Assembly: GCF_020283565.1 (NCBI RefSeq)
Contig: NC_060063.1
Coordinates: forward strand, 47,514,856 to 47,578,855
Length of the DNA stretch: 64,000 bases
Reading direction: 5' to 3'
Source: Trifolium pratense
Taxonomy: Eukaryota; Streptophyta; Magnoliopsida; Fabales; Fabaceae
Shown: positions 10,448-21,402 of the stretch, one piece after another
How the letters are laid out: every line of letters begins with the position of its first letter
Position numbering within the stretch: the stretch's first letter is position 1
Translations under genes and position numbers: made by a program
The notes under the pieces: model-generated
What the model was told of the DNA's origin: nothing
The model's input: the letters and a program-made list of their open reading frames with translations, nothing else
Database searches by the model: none

Positions 10448-10750
10448 GTTATATTTAACTTGAATGTTTCTAGGAAAGGAGTATAGTTAGATTTTCATCA
10501 TAACGTAGAATTCATTGTTCATTAATGAAGCTTTTCTCTCTATTGTGTTTTTTGTTACATCTCATGACATTGTTAATCAAATAAGTGTTGCTTGCTGGCC
10601 AATTTTTTAAGTGCACCTTTGGGAAAATGGAAAGGATAAAAATAACAAAATGAACAAAGTAGGATTCAAACCATATAATTTTCATTCCTTTTGATAGCAC
10701 TATTAATATTGAGCCAATGATAATTCGTTGTTATTTCTTGTGGAATATAT

Positions 10751-12068
10751 TGAAATTCTGGTATAGCAGAACCAGATGTTGTATAGAATGTCGAGACATC
10801 TGGTCTGACATGAATAACACGGCAAGGCATATAACATTAAAACGGATACTGAGAGATAATGTTTTATCAGATGTTCCAACATTCAATTTAAAGAGAATGT
10901 CATACTTAATGTTGTAACATCTTACGAAACATAATAAAATCAACAAGTAAATAAACTGCACAGGAAATTGTTAACCCAGTTCAGCCAACCTGCCTACTCT
11001 GGGGGATACCAATCCAGGAAGGAAATCCACTAATAGATCTAGTCACTAAGACCTCCAGCAAACCCTTTGAATTTACGTCTTACACTAAGACCTCCAGCAA
11101 ACCCTCGGTTTACGTCTTACACTAAGACCTCCAGCAAATCCTAGGTTTACGCCTTATGACCTCGACACTACTCATGCAACTTCTGCCTAGGAACTCCTAG
11201 ACATGAGATCCCATCTCACTTCCACACAGCCAACACAACCTGTGTTGTTCATATAACGTTGAATAAAATGTGGCGACAATCACCGTGACATATTTTACTC
11301 TTGCTTAAAAGCTTCGAGTAAATCACACACAGTTAACTCCGTACTTCAAAGCTTAGGAGTAACCTTAAAACATTACAACTCAATAAAACACAGTCCTACT
11401 CAAGTATCAAATCAATACGTGAGAGGCTCACAAACATTATCTCCTTGCTTAAAAGCTTCGGAGATATTACAATACTCTACTCATTACCTAAAGGTTTCTG
11501 AGTGAGGACATAGTGACCATCTCACAACCCGAGTGGTTCACTTACACCAACTCTCCTAGAGAGTGGCTTAAAGACACGAAACCCTAAAGACTACATCTTT
11601 GATGAACAATGGTTTCGGTTCAGAAAATCTTGGCCTTGAGTCTTCTTTATATAGACAGAGCTAGCACGCTCCTGATCTTCCAAGATAAGCTTCAGAACAC
11701 AGCTGGTCTTTGAGTCACGTCCAGCTAAGCAAATCAGACCTTAATAAAAACTTTCCTAAAATAGTTGATCCTCTTTAGGAAATAAACAATGTGTTGAATC
11801 ATTCCATTAAGTCTTGATAAGAACATATCTTCACTGATAACGTCTTGATCAGATCAAATCTTGATATACACGTTTGTAGAGTGGATTTCCATATATAGCA
11901 GATACGTGTAATAAATGCGCGAGATTTGAGAAATCTGTCTGTCGTACCCAAACATGTTACAACATTTGGTCCAACATCTTTTGTACCTAACATGTTGAAA
12001 CATTTGGTCCAACATCTTGCTTGTATATTTGTTTTAGCAAAATGAGGCCAACACACAAATATCCAACA
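10751..12068 (-). repeat. 3' LTR (left) of non-autonomous Sirevirus
   Basis: 1,318 bp, plus-strand ends TGAAATTCTG...ATCCAACA. Contains three tandem copies of a cactaagacctccagcaaa unit (starting 11044, 11083, 11120), where the complete elements have two. It also has a 9-bp stem accagatgt/acatctggt near 10770, and on the minus strand a TATA-like ctatataaag near 11650. Confidence 0.95.
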
Positions 12069-12080
12069 ATCTCCCCCTTT
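12069..12080 (-). other. Polypurine tract (minus strand)
   Basis: Plus-strand atctccccctt, read on the minus strand as AAGGGGGAGAT directly before the LTR start TGTTGG. Further tracts at about 12461 and 12680 repeat it, matching the multiple purine tracts described for Sireviruses. Confidence 0.8.
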
Positions 12081-15000
12081 GGCAATTTTTGGCTAAAACA
12101 ACTTCAGCCCATTAATTAGCACAGAGAGATTTAAAAACCATTCAATCCTTCAAGTCAACGTGAGCACACAAATATGAAGGAAGGTAGAACATCTTCTATG
12201 TTACTTCCAAATGAATTCCTCAAATGAAAATAACGCACAGGGTAAAGAAATAAACTTTACCATAAACCATCAGAGGCATACACAGCAGCGGAATCATAAC
12301 CAACTTAGCTTCATCCTTCAGTAGAGAGAAATAAACTCTCACAAGCACACTTGGGAAAAATAAATTCCCACATCATCATCAAGATGTTTCAACATTTTGT
12401 AGCGCATCATAACATCCATACATTAAGCACACATAGGCAGAGAAATTGATATTGCATTACTCTCCCCCTTAATATCAGATCAGAGAAACTTTACTTTTGC
12501 TCGCCCTGAATACATCAGCTCATGCATCTCATCAGGCCATCAGAAAAAAAATGGTTCTTACTCCCCTGAATTCATGCATGTCACAACACACACTACTACT
12601 TCTTCATAGACAGGCTAGACTAGCATGTCACAACAACAGATACAACATTGTAAAGTAGCAGACAAACACAAACATACTACTCCCCCTTTTTAGCCACAAA
12701 ATATGCCAAACAAAAACTTCGTGCATTAACAGCAATAGTAATGAACATCACAGAAATCCATAGTGCAGAATATCAGAGCATAACAGATCCATATATTAGT
12801 ATCTAGCCATCCATAGTCTTGAAATAGCAGAAGCATTACATCACGTACCAACAGAAAAGGCAAATGTCCTCAACATTATGCTCCACATCATATAATCATC
12901 AGATACTATACATCACATACTGCTACCGCACACAAAACACATCACAGATCACAACTCCTTAAGCAAACCACAAAGTAGCAGTTGGGAAGAGTAAATTCTC
13001 ACATAGCGGAGAAAAATAAGTTCTCATGCATTCAGGATGTTCCAACATATGGCAGGACATCATCCGGAGCAAACAAATAGAGCTTTGCACAACAGAATAG
13101 TAACTACTTACTGCATTATGCTACTTCCCCTCAAAATCAGAATCAGAGCAAAAATTAATTTTACTCCCTCCAAATACATTGACACATGCTTATCAGAATG
13201 ATCATCAGAAAACAATTCTTACTCCCCATCAATATTATCATCCATATCAGCACATAAGCATACAGCAACGCAGATTCAATACTACACCACTCAGATTAGC
13301 AGATGTCTAAGCATCAGATACCACATCATATAGTAGAACACATCCAACCACTAAAAGAGCATGCATATGTGTCAACATCAGGTAGCACAACAGACATTAG
13401 CAGCAAATCATATCATGCCTACCAACTACTAAACTACTTCCCTTTTTAGTCAGAAGTTTAGACAAAATAGGGTCTTCATGCATTAATCAAAGAGTACAAT
13501 AGTAGATATATCCAGGAACATAGTGCACAGAGCTACTACAAACGAAGTCAACACCATGGGATACATACCTCATCAGATATAAATCAGCAGTGGAGTCATC
13601 ATCAAATAACATAAAACATATCACACTTCATCAGCACAAAATTTTCAACATGATGACCAAGATGTTTCACCATCTAGTAGCACATCAGATAGCACAGGTT
13701 CCTCCGGTATGGTATCAGAGCATTGACAACAAAGATGTTTCAACACATAATAGCACAACACATAGCACATGTTAGCAAAGATGTTTCAACATATTTATCT
13801 AGCGTGGTATCAGAGCGAATATGAGCAATCACAAAATACGTCACATGTTAGCAAAGATGTTGCAACATATGGTAGCACAGCTTCTAGCACAGGTTCTTCC
13901 AGCATGGTATCAAAGCACGTGGTCTTCCAATCAGGGCACGCAGCATCCATCTAACAGAAACTCCCCTTGTACACATGATCCCATCTTTGTGCAAATGAAG
14001 CACGATGAAAGGAAACATTGCCACAGAGAGCAACAAACACATTCTGAGGGATCTTTTTCCCACCAGACTTTTTCTTTGAGGCAGAGGGTGTGATGTCTGG
14101 TACATCCTCCTCAACATTATACTCAGAGTTACTTGAAGGTGCTTCCTTTCTGTTCAGACTCTATCTCTTCTTACTAGCAAGCACAATAACCTTATACATC
14201 TTCTTCAACCACTTCTTCATTAAGTGGCACAATTTGATGCCTCTCTTTAGACTGAGAGACCCTTCTTCAACCTCAGTAGAATTCTCTTCATCAGACCCTG
14301 TTTCTTCATCAGATGAGTCAGATGGGTCAACAGATGTCCCAACATCTTTCGCCACAGCAGTTTTTTGAACAGGTTTCTGGACAATAGTAACATCAGCCTT
14401 AGGTTGGTCCACAGATGTGTCAACGTCTGTCACAACATCCTTTTCAGGAACAGTTTGTTTTGATTTATCAACAATAGAACCAATAGCATCTTTTGTCTGA
14501 GATACATCAGCAACAAGAACATCTATAATTGTGTTTGTGGAATTAACAACATTCACACCAGCAGAGATAATAATGTCAGGAGCTAGTAATACTTCTCATA
14601 GCTTCTTTCTCCTTTAAAGCACAAAGGGAGAAATAAACTCCCATATACAGAGGAAAATGAATTCTCACACATCAGAGAAAAATAAATTCTCAAAAATCAG
14701 ATCAGGATGTGTAGACATCATGGATGACATCATAGCATAACATATTTCATGAGAACATAAAGCTAGAGGTTTCAGAAGCAGATCTGGAACTATCACACAT
14801 AGTAGTAGTAATCACATTTAAGTATCACATATCTGAGCATTATCACATCTGATTACAACACATCTGAACACATATAGTACTTCTCAACAGAATGCACATC
14901 CACACAAACAGTCATAGCATGACCAGTTCTCTTTCAGTCATACTTTGAGCAATAGCTTGGTCTCATGGAAGATCATCAAGATCAGTTTCTTCCACCACAG

Positions 15001-18000
15001 TCTAAACTTCAATACTCCAAACCACCATCTGGTTTAAGACTCTCAGAGCCATATTAACATTAGTTTGGGGAATTGTAGAACAGGTTTCAACAACACTATC
15101 AGGTTGGTCCAAGATGTTTCAACATCTAATGTGACATCAGACTCAGGTGAGGTTTCTTTGGGGGACACAACCACAACTTTAGTGGGGAATAACAAAGTGA
15201 CAGAATCAACAACTTTGAAAGATGACACATGAAAAAATTTAAAAAAATGTCATCAACAACCACAACATTCATACTAGACTGACCTATGGTTTTAAGAGAT
15301 CTTGGTTTATCTAGAATTACAATTTCAGAGACAGATCTCACAGATGTTTCAACAATACCCACAACATTTGAACTGACAAAAACCTTTAACAGAGGTAACA
15401 ACATTTAATTCAACATTAGGGGTGACAACTGAATCAATGAGATTATCAAAACGAGTTTGGTAGGTTTATTAACATCATCAACAAACATAGATAGACTTTT
15501 TTAGGACCTTTTGAGAGATAAGATTAACCTGGATAATGGATTTAGAAATAGGTTTCCTAGATGATGCACATTTTGTTCCCCAAGCAATATAGAAGTAGTT
15601 TCAGATGGATTCAAAGTATTCACAGACCTTTTATGCATTCCCTTCTGACACGTGGTTGATCACACTGTCCATTTCACTTCCTTGTTGATCTTACATGAAA
15701 CATGTCTCGAATAATGTTCTAACATTCAGTCAGACATTGTCTTCTTTTACTTGCATTGATCAACACATCTTCAAACATACTGTCTTCCTCTTGATTCGAA
15801 GTGTTCTCCTTTCACTTAGACTTAGTGACACATACCAAGACATCTGAATATCACATTTGTGACATCTCTCAATAATGAAGACTCTTGGAAAGTCCTTCCA
15901 AAAAGTCTGTAGAGAAAAAATAAATTCTCCCAGACTCAACCATTTAACCACTCGAGAGATATGTGGATAACTGATATAATTATTCAGCTTTACATGATTA
16001 TAATCAACCATGCCTTGTTAATAATTTCATAATGTCACAACATGTTGTCTGGCATCATATTCTCATATGAGGCATAAGATCTCCACAAGCTTGTACAACA
16101 CTCTAGACAATATATATGTACCAATGCAATCCACAGATAAACACATGACTCTACCTGTCATAAATAATCAGGGCTCCAGCTGAAGATGAAAACTCGAGCA
16201 CTAAATGAAAACATGTGAGAGACTTCATGCTTTCATGTTGAAGGGCAACACCAACTCCCTCAGTAGAGTTGATTATGAGTAGATATTCTCACTTCTTGAG
16301 AATACATTCAAGCATTCTGACCTCTTCAGTTTAATAAGGACACATCTGATCAATGTCCTAGCAGAACCACACTATGTATCATGACCTTTTGAATAGGCAG
16401 GATGTCATGCATACAAGGTGTAAAGTCACTCACAAAGTCCAAAACATCTTAGTTTGCTTAAAAGCTTGACTAAGATCCTGATTATCAACCCTTTTCTAGA
16501 GTGACTTGCAACAGAAGAAAACCAAAGACAATTATCAAACCTCAGTATTTGACAATATTCTTCTGCCCTTACATTCACTAGTAGTTGTTGATACTAGTGG
16601 AATAAATAGTCATGCATTGCTAGAGCATACTATTAAAACAAGATCAGAACCTCCACATTCTGATTCACATAGTCAGAAACACGTCTTCTGACCACACAGC
16701 TTGAGCACTCCCATGCAAAGTATCTAGCACCTTCCACAGAACAGCCATCAATAAATATGATGTTACAACATCATTTGGGACACCAGCTTCTGATTTTGGA
16801 ACCCAATTACATTGATTCATAAATCACCATTCAAAAGGACTCATTGTGCATAGACATCCTTCAAGAAGCTCCCAATAGAGTACCATCAATGCAGATCATC
16901 CAGGTTTTTCAAAACACCTTCTCACACAAGGTAGGACATTAGATCTGACATCATTCTTCTGCACATATATGGCACCAACAGATAACATCCACTCATGACA
17001 GTTATTCTTACAAAAAAGTCATTCCAGATTAGGTCAGTTGCTTGACCTTGTACTCCACCCTGAGTAGAACCAGCTTCCTTGGCTGAAGGAGAAGATGTTG
17101 GAGAAGATGTTTCAACATTAATTCTGACATCAATCTCAATCCCATCGGATTCATCCTGAACTATGGTCTGAAGATACCATAGTAGTCCATAACTCTTGCA
17201 AGGGGACACAGGAGAATCAACCATCAGTAGTTGATCAACCTTCAATATCAAATCATCCACACATGCAGGGACGTGCATATTTTACATCTCAAAAACTTCT
17301 TCTAATGTTCCAACCCCTTGTCTTACTTTGAGATGTTTGATGCCACTCTTCTGAACCTATAGAGGAGATTCCCTCTAACAGGTATCTGGAACACTTTGAT
17401 CCAACATAATATCAGGTACCACAGATGTGACAGTACTTAGCACAACATCAGTCTTAGGGGCCAAAGATGTACCAACATTCGACACAACATCATTTTCAAA
17501 GACAGATCCTTTGAGAGACTTATCAACAAACTCACTTGTGACCTTAGTGGACACATTAAATACATCAGATGGATTTCCCTTGATTAGTGTGCACCAGACA
17601 ATGGAGAGAGGGATGCAACATATACTTCCTTTCACTTCAACACAAACACACATTTGGATCAGACATGAACTAACCCGAGAGGTCAACCATATGTTGATCG
17701 TGTCCCAACAAACTTATCTAAGACATGTTTCTAGCGTAGAAACCATCTCAGACACAGATGCCTCCTCTTCCAGGTCAGGAGAAGGTTCCAAACATATGTA
17801 ACCAACACACACATTTGTTTAGCACCCAAGCATCTGCCATGCCCTACTGTCATCCAACAAGATTCTGCAGAATCTGCTCGTCAGATGTTCCGTCAGATGT
17901 TCCAACATCTGGTAAGACATCAGTTCCCTTTTAACGGAACACACCAAGAAATCCTTTATCAAAGCCAATGGAGGTTAGCTTTTGGAAGCAAAAATAAATT

Positions 18001-18490
18001 GCTCATAACTTTCTTCAGATCCCTTTTCAACAAACTCATACATGAGTGCCTTTATGAGTGGACTTAAGATCACCCCCAAGTATCTTTGTCATCTCTAACA
18101 AAACTCTCCTCGAGCATCACCACACCAGGGCTTACATCATAGAACAGAGTGGTGCATCCTCAACAAACAAAACCACCAGGAGTTTTCCATCAGATATATA
18201 TGCAGCGGAATTCAAACCACAAAACTCCTCAACAAACCTCAGGCACACTACAATAACACATGTTTGAAAATAAATCAAACCATACAGCAACTCATCACAA
18301 GATCTACACGCCTGACCAACAAAAGATAGGTCTAATACACACCCTATCATGAATAGTCCATCCTCCACTTCTAGGGACCATTCAATCAATGTGAACTTCT
18401 CTAAGTTCAAACAAATTTTTAGTATTCCTTACTTGCCCATAACCAGAAAGTATCTTCCCTAAGATCTCATCCAGAAAACAGAACAGGATG
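12081..18490 (-). other. Interior of non-autonomous element, no intact gene
   Basis: Apart from the ORF2-like remnant, this stretch holds only short frames. The plus strand is rich in cagcatca/acatcaga words and in GATGT..CAACATCTGGTA..GACATCA-like repeats at many positions (for example 13028, 13771, 13854, 15110, 16759, 17884). The two strands of such repeats can pair. I see no host gene within it. Confidence 0.6.
13884..14560 (-). pseudogene. Degenerate ORF2 remnant in non-autonomous Sirevirus
   Basis: On the minus strand 14556-14161 stays open and encodes an acidic Ser/Thr/Asp-rich segment with repeated DVxTSVD and SDEETGSDEE motifs, resembling the acidic middle of ORF2 in the complete elements (their KDVETT...SDEETE segment). 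13884-14117 resembles the part that follows it (the sequence coding the [13 protein letters not shown] block), now with stops and frame changes. Further DVETS-like pieces at about 15043-15228 and 17100 suggest the region was expanded or duplicated. No intact product is expected. Confidence 0.6.
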
Positions 18491-18505
18491 CCTGCTCTGA
18501 TACCA
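18491..18505 (-). other. Primer binding site, initiator tRNA-Met type
   Basis: Minus strand TGGTATCAGAGCAGG, two bases inside the 5' LTR. TGGTATCAGAGC is the usual copia PBS complementary to the 3' end of initiator tRNA-Met. It fixes the element's orientation. Confidence 0.92.
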
Positions 18506-18507
18506 AT

Positions 18508-19825
18508 TGAAATTCTGGTATAGCAGAACCAGATGTTGTATAGAATGTCGAGACATCTGGTCGGACATGAATAACACGGCAAGGCATATAACATTAAAAC
18601 GGATACTGAGAGATAATGTTTTATCAGATGTTCCAACATTCAATTTAAAGAGAATGACAAACTTAATGTTGTAACATCTTACGAAACATAATAAAATCAA
18701 CAAGTAAATAAACTGCACAGGAAATTGATAACCCAGTTCAGCCAACCTGCCTACTCTGGGGGATACCAATCCAGGAAGGAAATCCACTAATAGATCTAGT
18801 CACTAAGACCTCCAGCAAACCCTTTGAATTTACGTCTTACACTAAGACCTCCAGCAAACCCTCGGTTTACGTCTTACACTAAGACCTCCAGCAAATCCTA
18901 GGTTTACGCCTTATGACCTCGACACTACTCATGCAACTTCTGCCTAGGAACTCCTAGACATGAGATCCCATCTCACTTCCACACAGCCAACACAACCTGT
19001 GTTGTTCATATAACGTTGAATAAAATGTGGCGACAATCACCGTGACATATTTTACTCTTGCTTAAAAGCTTCGAGTAAATCACACACAGTTAACTCCGTA
19101 CTTCAAAGCTTAGGAGTAACCTTAAAACATTACAACTCAATAAAACACAGTCCTACTCAAGTATCAAATCAATACGTGAGAGGCTCACAAACATTATCTC
19201 CTTGCTTAAAAGCTTCGGAGATATTACAATACTCTACTCATTACCTAAAGGTTTCTGAGTGAGGACATAGTGACCATCTCACAACCCGAGTGGTTCACTT
19301 ACACCAACTCTCCTAGAGAGTGGCTTAAAGACACGAAACCCTAAAGACTACATCTTTGATGAACAATGGTTTCGGTTCAGAAAATCTTGGCCTTGAGTCT
19401 TCTTTATATAGACAGAGTTAGCACGCTCCTGATCTTCCAAGATAAGCTTCAGAACACAGCTGGTCTTTGAGTCACGTCCAGCTAAGCAAATCAGACCTTC
19501 ATAAAAACTTTCCTAAAATAGTTGATCCTCTTTAGGAAATAAACAATGTGTTGAATCATTCCATTAAGTCTTGATAAGAACATATCTTCACTGATAACGT
19601 CTTGATCAGATCAAATCTTGATATACACGTTTGTAGAGTGGATTTCCATATATAGCAGATACGTGTAATAAATGCGCGAGATTTGAGAAATCTGTCTGTC
19701 TTACCCAAACATGTTACAACATTTGGTCCAACATCTTTTGTACCTAACATGTTGAAACATTTGGTCCAACATCTTGCTTGTATATTTGTTTTAGCAAAAT
19801 GAGGCCAACACACAAATATCCAACA
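18508..19825 (-). repeat. 5' LTR (right) of non-autonomous Sirevirus
   Basis: 1,318-bp partner of 10751-12068. Differences seen by eye: gtctgac/gtcggac, gtcatac/gacaaac (two changes), attgtta/attgata, gagctag/gagttag, cttaata/cttcata, gtcgtac/gtcttac. Confidence 0.95.
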
Positions 19826-20589
19826 TATATATTATGAAAAAAATTTGGAGGCCTTATTTAAAGGCACAAAAATTGAGTCTGGGACTACATCCAGCTAAAA
19901 ACTACAAATATACATGTGGAACAGGCTGAGATACAATGATCCAGAATACAATTTCAAAAGCTGCAGAAAATATACAGCACTCACCTCCGTTTCCATTTTA
20001 AAAGACACATTAGAGCAAATCCAAAAATCAAATCCACATTAGAGCAATTTTTAGTTGGGCACAACTTCAATTAAAATTAAAATATATTTTAAGTGCGTAC
20101 ACACGTATAAGGAAAAAAAAATGTTACTATAATAATTTAGTCATATCATCTAAATTATTTTATCTTTTGAATTTTTGAATTTATGTATATCTAACACATT
20201 TTATTTAGTGTTGTGCCATCCATCTAACTTTGGTTAGATATACAAATCATACAAAAAAAAACACTAGTAACTATGAGCTTGTTATCAAGGTTAAAATTTC
20301 AGAAATAGAAAAATAACAAAGATAAAACTCATGTCCATCCACCATGATCAATTTCCAAATCCACCTTCCTTTAAAAATTTGCATTCAAAATAAGAAATTA
20401 TTATAACATAACATGGATTCCAACTATTCACCAATTAGAACACAACACAAGAAGATCATTCATGGAAAAGTTGTGGAACAGATCAATCAGCCTCAATTTT
20501 TTTATAAAAGTGAAAGAATTAAGACATCTCAACTACGTTGACAAGCCACTTAATAAACACTCAAATGAAATATATTAAATAAAAATAAA
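19826..20589. other. Intergenic, no gene recognised
   Basis: AT-rich sequence after the target duplication tatat. No reading frame or repeat anatomy that I can support. It joins directly to 10750 in the pre-insertion allele. Confidence 0.5.
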
Positions 20590-20745
20590 ATAAGAAGAAT
20601 ACAAATGAACCTTAGGAGGACTAGACCAAAACCCAAGGTGTGAGAAACTTTCTGCCTCGTTAAAAACCTTACCAAGTAAAATCCAGTGGGATAAAACCTT
20701 GGTGAAGGGAAAAAGAGTACAGAGATAAGACATAATTTCAAACAT
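20590..20745 (-). mobile_element. Relic of a copia 3' leader block
   Basis: On the minus strand this reads gtactctttttcccttcac, then ggttttatcccactggattt and ggtaaggtttttaacgaggc, clearly related to 8540-8610 in the complete copia element, just upstream of its polypurine tract. No LTR or pol remains beside it. 20746-21402 shows nothing else recognisable and probably includes the 3' flank of the NLR gene. Confidence 0.7.
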
Positions 20746-21402
20746 AAACAATCAAATCAACAAAACACATACAAAAATAAACCTAACCTATTACGATTAA
20801 AATCATTCCAATAGAGCTAAACAAGTTATTCTACAAAATAAAACTAGTAGTACACATAACTTTCCATCAAATAGCCTTTCAAGCATCTCCTCCATGCATC
20901 CATTTCTTTTATTGAGCAAGCTAGCTAGCTTGTACACATAACTCTTCTACGTCCACAAAATAACTTAAAATCAGTGTCTGAAACTTCATACATAAATTGG
21001 AATATATAATTTTCTAGAGTATAAGAAAAAAATGGTATGCAAATTAGTTGCACTAAAGGTAAGAGAAGAAGAAAAAGTGGAAAGAAGATATTAACTGAAT
21101 TGATTAATGATCTGTCTTTTATACATTAAAAAAAAAATTAAATGATTAATTAAATCATACAAAAATATGAATGAGAGATCCGTCCCATTTTCTATGGCCA
21201 AAAGAAATGTTTTCTGTTCCTTCCATTTTCACACATGTTAAAATAACAATTTCAAAATTTACTTTAAACTTGAAACTACAAACTAGAAAGTTTAAATAAG
21301 TGAAGAAAATAAATTGCAAGTATTAGTGGAAAAACAAAAAATTAAAAAGCATTTCAAGGTTTAAATTGCAAAAACTAAAGAATAGTATATATGGGTACCT
21401 TT

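Larger units (their letters stand above)
10751..19825 (-). mobile_element. Non-autonomous Sirevirus-type copia element
   Basis: A 9,075-bp element bounded by 1,318-bp LTRs (10751-12068 and 18508-19825) and the 5-bp duplication tatat. Orientation is minus: the PBS complementary to initiator tRNA-Met lies beside the right LTR, and the purine tract lies beside the left one. The 6.4-kb interior lacks any gag, protease, integrase, reverse transcriptase or RNase H that I can recognise. It keeps a scrambled ORF2-like stretch and many purine tracts and GATGT...ACATC motifs shared with the complete elements at 32539 and 47440. The LTRs differ at about 7 positions (about 0.5%), so the insertion is recent but older than the two complete elements. 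Confidence 0.92.

Noticed and set aside
13590..13954. Short plus-strand frames rich in His/Gln/Ser in the non-autonomous element
   Set aside because: They follow the dispersed gatgttTCAACAT repeats and have no start context or domain.
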